A stretch of 42,029 nt of DNA from Oscillospiraceae bacterium (lineage in GTDB: Bacteria; Bacillota; Clostridia; Oscillospirales; Oscillospiraceae), in the NCBI GenBank assembly GCA_009781695.1, contig WQVH01000015.1, positions 1 to 42,029 of the forward strand, written 5' to 3'. Positions 36,408 through 42,029 of this stretch are shown piece by piece; the stretch's first letter is position 1; each line of letters starts with the position of its first letter. The notes below the pieces were generated by a model, which had not been told where the DNA came from, did no database searches, and was given only the letters and a program-made list of their open reading frames with translations. A program made the position numbers and the translations under genes.

Positions 36408-36827
36408 ATGTATACATACTCGCGACCCGTTTATTACTATGAAACTGATAAAATGGGTGTAGTACACCATTCAAATTATGTGCGCTGGTTGGAAGAAGCC
36501 AGAACATTTTACTTTGATGACCATGATCTAGCATATGTTGAAACAGAACGCCTCGGTGTCATGAGTCCGATTATTGATATTGACTTAAAATATAAATATC
36601 CCGCCAAATATGGGGATGATTTCGTTGTTCAAATAAACATGATCAAGTACACAGGGGTGCGCTTTTGTATGGCGTATACGGTCATGAATCAAAATGGCAG
36701 AATTCTCCTTGAAGGTGAGTCCGGTCATGCTTTTGTAGATGCTGACCTTAAGCCCATTTCACTCTCAAGAGCACTTCCTGAGCGTCACGACAGAATGAAA
36801 GCATTGCTAGAGGGAACAGATGATTAA
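36408..36827 (+). CDS. YbgC/FadM-type acyl-CoA thioesterase (hotdog fold)
   Basis: Probably hydrolyses acyl-CoA or a related thioester. The N-terminal motif YETDKMGVVHHSNYVRWLEEAR holds the catalytic Asp and the H-x-N-Y segment of the 4HBT family. The remaining 139 aa fit a single hotdog domain. GGGGAG precedes the ATG. The last 8 nt overlap the response regulator gene, so they are one operon. The substrate is unknown. Confidence 0.88.
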   Translation: MYTYSRPVYYYETDKMGVVHHSNYVRWLEEARTFYFDDHDLAYVETERLGVMSPIIDIDLKYKYPAKYGDDFVVQINMIKYTGVRFCMAYTVMNQNGRILLEGESGHAFVDADLKPISLSRALPERHDRMKALLEGTDD

Positions 36828-37473
36828 AATATTTATAGTAGAAGATGAAAAACCCATATCAGATTTATTGCGCATGAGTCTGACAAAGGCAGGATATGAA
36901 TGCAAATGTGCCTTTGATGGACTGGCAGCGGCAGATATTCTCGAAACCGAGAGATTCGATTTGATTTTGCTTGATGTCATGTTGCCCGGTGCAGACGGAT
37001 TTGAGCTGATGGAATATATCCGCCATTTAGACATGCCTGTCATATTTATTACCGCAAAAAATATGGTCGAAGACAGGGTGCGCGGGCTCAAGATGGGGGC
37101 AGATGACTATATTGCCAAGCCTTTTGAGATCATTGAGCTTTTAGCGCGTATCGAGACCGTATTGAGGCGATATAATAAACTCGGACGCATTATAGATATT
37201 GCCGGACTGAGCATTGATACACGTTCTATGACCGTAAGGCGAGATGGGGAAGAGATTTCGCTGACCCGGAAAGAGTATGAGCTGATTTTGCTTTTTGCGA
37301 GAAATCCCGATACGGCACTTTATCGTGAGACTATTTACGAGCGCGTGTGGGGAAGTGATTACTTCGGAGATAGCCGCACCATTGACTTACATGTTCAGCG
37401 TGTTCGGAAAAAGGCCGGGTGGGAGGATAAACTTCAATCGGTTTACAAAGTGGGTTATCGGCTTGAAGTTTAG
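36820..37473 (+). CDS. OmpR/PhoB-family response regulator
   Basis: Two-component regulator of 217 aa. The receiver has EDE near the start, phospho-acceptor Asp52 in LILLDVMLPG, Thr in FITAK and Lys in YIAKPF. The C-terminal winged helix contains DYFGDSRTIDLHVQRVRKK. AGAGGGA precedes ATG 36820, which overlaps the thioesterase stop. The cognate kinase follows after 62 nt. Confidence 0.93.
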   Translation: MIKIFIVEDEKPISDLLRMSLTKAGYECKCAFDGLAAADILETERFDLILLDVMLPGADGFELMEYIRHLDMPVIFITAKNMVEDRVRGLKMGADDYIAKPFEIIELLARIETVLRRYNKLGRIIDIAGLSIDTRSMTVRRDGEEISLTRKEYELILLFARNPDTALYRETIYERVWGSDYFGDSRTIDLHVQRVRKKAGWEDKLQSVYKVGYRLEV

Positions 37474-37535
37474 GTACCCTTGTAAGCAGTGAACACTCCC
37501 CAAAAACAAAACTCAACGAAATAGAGGCGAAAACG

Positions 37536-38996
37536 TTGCGATTTGGAACAAAAATGATGATAGCATTTACTGTCATGCTGGCCATAGCGTTCGGCATTGG
37601 CGGTAGCGTGCTCATAGAGTCATCGACCGGCAGCTCCCTGAGCCACCTCCAAGAATCGGCAGCAAGCTCGCACCGGCTCATACTGTTCACTCTCTCTGCG
37701 GTGAGCGAAGCAACTCAAATGGGACAATTGGGTAGCGGCGGAGAGGAACTGATTGATGCGCTCACAAGACTGGATTCCCAAGGCGGACACAACTGGATAT
37801 CTTTGCGGCTATCAGATAGCGATGGTGTGATTTTTGTAAGCCGTGAGGCCGGTGTATTTGCAGGTAATGTACCGATGCTCTCTGACCAGTATCAAACGGT
37901 ATTTAGGGACGATTTGATTGAAAATGTCGGTATTGACAGTTTTGCCATGATTCAATTTCGTACCGAAACCGATGCATACCTGCTTCAACTTGCAGGACAA
38001 TTTGAATTCGGTGGGCGAATGCTCTTCTTAGAAAGCGTATACGACCTGAGTCCGGTTTTTGCAGGCAGGCAAGAACAGCAACTAATATACCGGAGACTCT
38101 TTATTGTGCTCATTGCGCTGGGTGCGGCGCTATCGTGGTTGCTGTCATTTTGGATGACCACGCCGCTTCGGAGACTCTCCAGAGTGACCCGGACGATTGC
38201 ATCCGGAGACTTATCATGCAGAGCCACTTCCGGTGGACAAGATGAAATAGGTGTACTGGCCGGAGACTTTAACAACATGACAGACCGGCTGGAACAGAAT
38301 ATAAACGAAATGAAAGATACGGTGCGGCGGCAAGAGGAATTTATGGGGGGATTTGCCCATGAATTAAAGACACCACTGACGTCCATAATTGGATATGCGG
38401 ATTTGCTCAGAGGACATATGCTATCAGAAAGTGACAAAAGGGAGGCGGCGAACTATATCTTCATGGAAGGGCGAAGATTGGAAGTGCTGTCGCTAAAGTT
38501 ACTCGATCTGATTGTTTTGAAAAAAAGAGACTTTACCTTCTTGCCGATACGTATGTCACAGATGGTTGAAGATGCTGCGCGTTTGTGCAAACCAGTGCTG
38601 GAAAAGCGAGGGGTTTCACTGGTATGTCAGTGCGATGACAGTACCTGTATGATTGAGCCTGATCTTTTTATGTCACTTATTTTAAATCTGATTGATAATG
38701 CGCGAAAAGCCATTGATGGATCGGGGCAAATCTCAATAAAAGCGCTTACGGTAGGGGATTTTTGTGAGTTGAGAATCTCTGACAATGGTAAAGGCATTCC
38801 CGAAGATGAGTTGTATAAGATAAAAGATGCATTTTATAGAGTAGATAAATCAAGAGCGAGATCACAAGGCGGGGTTGGATTGGGGCTTAGGCTCTGTGAT
38901 GAAATAGCCAATCTCCACGGTGGAGAGATTGCTTTTGAAAGTGAGTTGGGCAAGGGTACAACGGTGATCATAAAGCTCGAAAAAGCATCCAAGTAG
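37536..38996 (+). CDS. Membrane sensor histidine kinase (HAMP-HisKA-HATPase)
   Basis: Likely partner of the preceding regulator. The 486-aa protein has a first membrane segment (about residues 7-25), an extracytoplasmic region of about 160 residues, a second segment (about 188-208), HAMP, HisKA with His275 in FAHELKTPLTS, and an ATPase domain with LNLIDNARKAI, SDNGKGIP and GVGLGLRLC. The start is TTG 37536 with GAGGCG upstream. The following gene encodes an exported protein that may be part of the same response. Confidence 0.93.
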   Translation: MRFGTKMMIAFTVMLAIAFGIGGSVLIESSTGSSLSHLQESAASSHRLILFTLSAVSEATQMGQLGSGGEELIDALTRLDSQGGHNWISLRLSDSDGVIFVSREAGVFAGNVPMLSDQYQTVFRDDLIENVGIDSFAMIQFRTETDAYLLQLAGQFEFGGRMLFLESVYDLSPVFAGRQEQQLIYRRLFIVLIALGAALSWLLSFWMTTPLRRLSRVTRTIASGDLSCRATSGGQDEIGVLAGDFNNMTDRLEQNINEMKDTVRRQEEFMGGFAHELKTPLTSIIGYADLLRGHMLSESDKREAANYIFMEGRRLEVLSLKLLDLIVLKKRDFTFLPIRMSQMVEDAARLCKPVLEKRGVSLVCQCDDSTCMIEPDLFMSLILNLIDNARKAIDGSGQISIKALTVGDFCELRISDNGKGIPEDELYKIKDAFYRVDKSRARSQGGVGLGLRLCDEIANLHGGEIAFESELGKGTTVIIKLEKASK

Positions 38997-39032
38997 CTGA
39001 TGGGAAATAATATATAGGGAACGGTCATTATC

Positions 39033-39809
39033 ATGAAACTAAGACATTATCTATCACTAGGTCTTGCTGCGCTGATACTTATCGGTAGCTTTTTTCTGCC
39101 AAATGCTGTTGCGAATATTTCGGATTCGAGGCAATTTGACCATCTCATGCTTGCCGATTCGCAACGGATAAGTTTTGATATGCCGCCTGATTTGACACTG
39201 CTTGAGCGCATAGCGCTTGCAGGCAGTTCCAATACAGAAACGCTGCCGTTGAGTACAGGCAATGAAATGGACAATGAGACTGCAGCTCAAGTGGCAATGA
39301 GAGAGGCGATACGATTTTTCAGCGGAGGGGCCTTTGAATTTGTGTATGATGAGCTTACGGTAAGTGAAGGTTTGGCATCACTGATTATAGATATACTGAC
39401 ACCGGCCAGATATATGATCGTATGGCAGTTTGATGTGGTGGATTCATTGGGCAATTCAGTGACGGTGGTCATCGATGAAGAGACAGAAATGATTGTCAGG
39501 CTGATCTATAGGATGAATAATAGATATGGAATGCTGCTGAACTTAGCGGCTGATACCTCTGTGGATGAAAGTTTTTCGCCGATTGAATTGCGCAGAACGG
39601 CGGTATCCCCTGATGAGCTATTTTTTTCAGCGACATCAAGGCTGAGTGAGATGATGACAGAATATTTTGGATATAATGTAATACTTGCAGATTATCAATT
39701 TAGTGGCAGCCTTTCATATTATAGGGCAGATATTTCTTATGGCGGACGCATTGTTTCTATGTATGGCGTTGTGCGGCAAGCCAGCTTTTCGTTAAATGAA
39801 AGGGTGTAA
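39033..39809 (+). CDS. Exported or membrane-anchored protein of unknown function
   Basis: A 258-aa protein with an N-terminal hydrophobic segment (about residues 8-27) that could be a signal peptide or anchor. No family is firmly recognised. The segment VWQFDVVDSLGNSVTVVIDEETEMIVRLIYR resembles one PepSY-like unit (strand, turn, strand with an acidic turn), but this is a weak match. It follows the kinase by 36 nt and is probably cotranscribed with it, so a role in sensing is possible. Its 3' end overlaps the convergent ptb gene by 18 nt. Confidence 0.7.
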   Translation: MKLRHYLSLGLAALILIGSFFLPNAVANISDSRQFDHLMLADSQRISFDMPPDLTLLERIALAGSSNTETLPLSTGNEMDNETAAQVAMREAIRFFSGGAFEFVYDELTVSEGLASLIIDILTPARYMIVWQFDVVDSLGNSVTVVIDEETEMIVRLIYRMNNRYGMLLNLAADTSVDESFSPIELRRTAVSPDELFFSATSRLSEMMTEYFGYNVILADYQFSGSLSYYRADISYGGRIVSMYGVVRQASFSLNERV

Positions 39810-40721
39810 TTGCCCGGAGGCCAAACAAGCCGCAAGTGCAATAGAATAGTATCGGTCAGAAGCCTCGGCGCTGCGGGAGACGAGTATCGCAGGGACTTTT
39901 GCCCCCAAGATGCACCCGGCTGTCTGTGCTCTGGCCAATGAAGTCATACATTTGACCAACAGATTGCCTGAGGTGATATCGGGAACAATGAGCAAATCGG
40001 CATCGCCTGCGACCGGGCTTTCATACCCCTTGATTTCGGCGGCATCTACGCTCAGCGCCAAGTCGAGTGATATAGGCCCCTCGATCACGCAATCCGCTAT
40101 CTCGCCGCTTTGATTCATGCGCATTAGTGCATCGGCATCTATTGTATCAGGCATTTTGGGATTTAACTTCTCTATGGATGTGAGAATGGCGACCTTTGGT
40201 TTTTTATACCCCAGTGTTCTTAGCATAGTTACTGCATTTTTGACAATGGCTTTTTTGTTGTCCAGATCGGGACATGTATTGAGGGCAGGATCGCTTACCG
40301 CCAGAAGCTTATGATAGTTGGGTAAGGAGAATAGACCGGTGACAGAAAGCTTGCTGTCTTTATCCAGAATTTTATTTTCTTTTTTTACAATAGCGCGCAA
40401 ATAGTTGGCAGATTCAAGTTTGCCCTTCATCAGGACATCTGCATCTCCGGAACTGATCATTTTAACAGTAACATCAAGGGACTCTTCCACGCTGCTTGTC
40501 GGTATGATCATAAAGTCGGCAGCGCTTGCGCCGAGCTCTGCCAACAGAGATATGATTTGCGCTTCGTTTCCGATGAGTTTAGGGGTGATGATACCTGTTT
40601 TTGCCGCTTTAGTGATGGCCTCAAGTGTGCGCAGATCATGTGCCTCAACTACAGCAATATTAGGTCTCTTTGCGCTCTTTTTTGCGCGTGTCACTAAATC
40701 GTCCAAACACTTAATATTCAT
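39792..40721 (-). CDS. ptb: Phosphate butyryltransferase (Ptb-type phosphotransacylase)
   Basis: Exchanges the CoA of butyryl-CoA (or a similar short acyl-CoA) for phosphate. The 309-aa length and the blocks LMKGKLESANYLRAIV, GPISLDLALS, and VPDITSGNLLVKCMTSLA identify the Ptb/Pta family, closer to Ptb than to Pta. No butyrate kinase gene is next to it, although ptb-buk pairs are common. It follows metA after 4 nt with its GGGAGG site inside the metA 3' end, so both are cotranscribed. Confidence 0.88.
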   Translation of the reverse strand: MNIKCLDDLVTRAKKSAKRPNIAVVEAHDLRTLEAITKAAKTGIITPKLIGNEAQIISLLAELGASAADFMIIPTSSVEESLDVTVKMISSGDADVLMKGKLESANYLRAIVKKENKILDKDSKLSVTGLFSLPNYHKLLAVSDPALNTCPDLDNKKAIVKNAVTMLRTLGYKKPKVAILTSIEKLNPKMPDTIDADALMRMNQSGEIADCVIEGPISLDLALSVDAAEIKGYESPVAGDADLLIVPDITSGNLLVKCMTSLARAQTAGCILGAKVPAILVSRSAEASDRYYSIALAACLASGQLHPFI

Positions 40722-40725
40722 ATTA

Positions 40726-41664
40726 CTATTGTCCTCCCATTTGTTCAGAACCTATCTTTTCTATATCATACGGTGTTGATTGATACACATAATAGTTGAG
40801 CCAATTTGAATACATCAGTTGCGCATGAGCACGCCAGCATACCAGAGGGGTGGCGGTAGGGTCATCTTCGGGGAAATAGTTTTTAGGGATATCGACAGAT
40901 AATCCCTTTTCTAAATCTCGAAAATATTCGAGCGCCAATGTATCTCCGTCATATTCAGGGTGACCGGTAATGAACATACGGCGGTTATCTTGTGACTTTA
41001 AGGCAAATACACCGGCCTCATTCGAGACAGATAAAAGCTCCAATTCAGGCACTTTGAGGATGTCGTTTTCCAAAACTTCCGTGTAACGCGAGTGCGGCAT
41101 ATAAAATTCGTCGTCAAAGCCACGGAAAAAAGGTGAACGTGGTTTTAAGACTGTATGCTTAAACAGGCCGGAGCATTTTGATGCAAGCTGATGCTTAGCA
41201 ATACCATAGTGATAGTACAGCCCCGCCTGTGCACCCCAACATATATGCAATGTGGAATGCACATTAGTGGAAGTCCATTGCATAATTTCGCACAGTTCGT
41301 TCCAGTAGACCACATCTTCAAATTCCATGTTTTCTACCGGTGCGCCTGTGATGATCATCCCGTCATAGTGATTTTCGCGGATGTCATCGAATGTGGTATA
41401 AAAAGACTCCAAATGTTCCGGGTCAACATTTTTAGATGTATAGCTGAGCATTTGCAAAAATTCGATTTCAACTTGAAGCGGAGAATTGGAAAGTTTTCTC
41501 AGCAACTGCGTCTCAGTGACTATTTTTGTGGGCATGAGATTTAGTATAAGCAGGCGAAGTGGACGTATATCCTGATGCATTGCCCTGTATTTCGTCATAA
41601 CGAAAATGTTCTCGTTTTCAAGGACATGTATCGATGGTAGCTGATCAGGTATTTTTACAGGCAT
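40726..41664 (-). CDS. metA: Homoserine O-acetyltransferase (MetA family)
   Basis: Activates homoserine for methionine synthesis. The 312-aa protein has the catalytic Cys142 ([16 protein letters not shown]), His235 and Glu237 (GHPEYD). Residue 111 is Glu in [17 protein letters not shown]; in this family Glu there favours acetyl-CoA, while Gly favours succinyl-CoA, so the acetyl form is predicted. GGAGGAG precedes the ATG. No S-box or T-box leader is recognised in the short 5' region. Confidence 0.93.
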   Translation of the reverse strand: MPVKIPDQLPSIHVLENENIFVMTKYRAMHQDIRPLRLLILNLMPTKIVTETQLLRKLSNSPLQVEIEFLQMLSYTSKNVDPEHLESFYTTFDDIRENHYDGMIITGAPVENMEFEDVVYWNELCEIMQWTSTNVHSTLHICWGAQAGLYYHYGIAKHQLASKCSGLFKHTVLKPRSPFFRGFDDEFYMPHSRYTEVLENDILKVPELELLSVSNEAGVFALKSQDNRRMFITGHPEYDGDTLALEYFRDLEKGLSVDIPKNYFPEDDPTATPLVCWRAHAQLMYSNWLNYYVYQSTPYDIEKIGSEQMGGQ

Positions 41665-41742
41665 ATCAAGTCTCCTCCTTATGTAGCCATAAGTTGATAA
41701 ATGTTCCGGAAGTCACAATTACAATAATTTCTGGCTTATCCT

Positions 41743-41772
41743 ATTGTAAAGACACACTCGGTGGCGTGTCAA
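41743..41772 (-). promoter_or_regulatory. Promoter of metA-ptb
   Basis: On the minus strand TTGACA (41767-41772) and TACAAT (41743-41748) are 18 bp apart. The leader is about 70 nt. The spacer contains a 5-bp inverted repeat GACAC (41751-41755) / GTGTC (41766-41770), a possible operator. Confidence 0.65.
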
Positions 41773-41810
41773 CAAAAATAAAAAAATATCGAAAAAATGA
41801 AAAAAAGGTG

Positions 41811-41839
41811 TTGACAACGGAAGAATGAGATGTTAGTTT
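41811..41839 (+). promoter_or_regulatory. Rightward promoter P1 at the right edge
   Basis: TTGACA (41811-41816), a 17-bp spacer ending TG-T, and TAGTTT (41834-41839) make an extended -10 promoter. The region upstream (41771-41807) is a run of A-tracts like an UP element. Confidence 0.55.
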
Positions 41840-41916
41840 AATCGAGCGCAATTCTTACGGTCAAGACAAAAGTCACACTGACTTGAAAAAAGTTTTGAAA
41901 AAAACAAAAAAAGTTA

Positions 41917-41945
41917 TTGACAAGGCGAAAATAGCATGCTAATAT
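41917..41945 (+). promoter_or_regulatory. Rightward promoter P2 at the right edge
   Basis: TTGACA (41917-41922), a 17-bp spacer and TAATAT (41940-41945), with A-tracts upstream (41885-41913). P1 and P2 lie 106 bp apart, in the same direction, with no gene after them in the window. The trailing sequence ends in a TTGCACCTTGTAAATTA segment, similar to Firmicutes pre-16S leader/antiterminator words. Confidence 0.65.
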
Positions 41946-42029
41946 AAACGTCCGCACAAAAACAAAAACAGACTTGCCTGGTGGTGAGTGTGGAGCGTGA
42001 AAGTGTCGGGCATTGCACCTTGTAAATTA

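Larger units (their letters stand above)
41665..42029. other. Right-edge non-coding region (365 nt)
   Basis: No gene is seen here. It contains the metA promoter and leader on the minus strand and two tandem rightward promoters P1 and P2 with A-tracts on the plus strand. The last ~80 nt look like an untranslated leader. The whole resembles the promoter region of an rRNA operon that would start beyond the edge; the 16S sequence itself is not included. Confidence 0.5.

Noticed and set aside
41665-41740. SAM (S-box) or T-box riboswitch before metA
   Set aside because: The leader is only about 70 nt and I see none of the conserved S-box or T-box words or a terminator/antiterminator pair.
41957-42029. 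5S rRNA fragment at the right edge
   Set aside because: A short CCTGGTGGTG word resembles the 5S start, but the following bases do not match the conserved 5S sequence.

Overview
The window is a gene-dense stretch of a bacterial chromosome, most likely from a Clostridia-type Firmicute. The evidence is a PolC-type replicase; the gdpP-rplI-dnaB, tilS-hpt-ftsH and pyrH-frr-uppS-cdsA-dxr-rseP-ispG-polC gene orders; strong GGAGG-type ribosome binding sites with many TTG/GTG starts; sigma-A-like promoters; and a ptb gene. The exact order or family cannot be fixed from sequence reading alone. I see no prophage, transposase, CRISPR array or tRNA.

Layout. (1) 1-9117, rightward: a short left-edge intergenic region with a structured repeat, then gdpP-rplI-dnaB (c-di-AMP turnover, ribosome, replication), tilS-hpt-ftsH (tRNA modification, purine salvage, membrane proteolysis) and a small solute-binding lipoprotein whose lobes are in permuted order. 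(2) 9229-20135, rightward: radA, a repeat-propeller-like lipoprotein with a two-component system, a DUF1385 membrane protein, prmC, recA-recX, rimO and pgsA. The rimO-pgsA junction carries three strong inverted repeats. (3) 20208-30233, leftward: an eight-gene operon for UMP kinase, ribosome recycling, undecaprenyl and phospholipid precursors, the MEP isoprenoid pathway, a site-2 protease and DNA polymerase III PolC. (4) 30377-39809, rightward: birA, recG, a secreted S-layer-type M13 metallopeptidase, and a thioesterase/response regulator/histidine kinase/exported protein cluster. (5) 39792-41664, leftward: metA-ptb from its own promoter. (6) 41665-42029: a promoter region with two tandem rightward promoters, each preceded by A-tracts; this resembles an rRNA operon leader, with the operon itself lying beyond the right edge.

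Most of this is core metabolism. The items that deserve a second look are a PolC that appears to have cleanly lost its inserted proofreading exonuclease domain (and part of its N-terminus), the circularly permuted solute-binding protein, a GdpP whose usual GGGH histidine is a serine, the structured rimO-pgsA intercistronic RNA with the pgsA ribosome binding site inside a 15-bp inverted repeat, and a pair of 25-nt elements about 10.6 kb apart with a compensatory base change.
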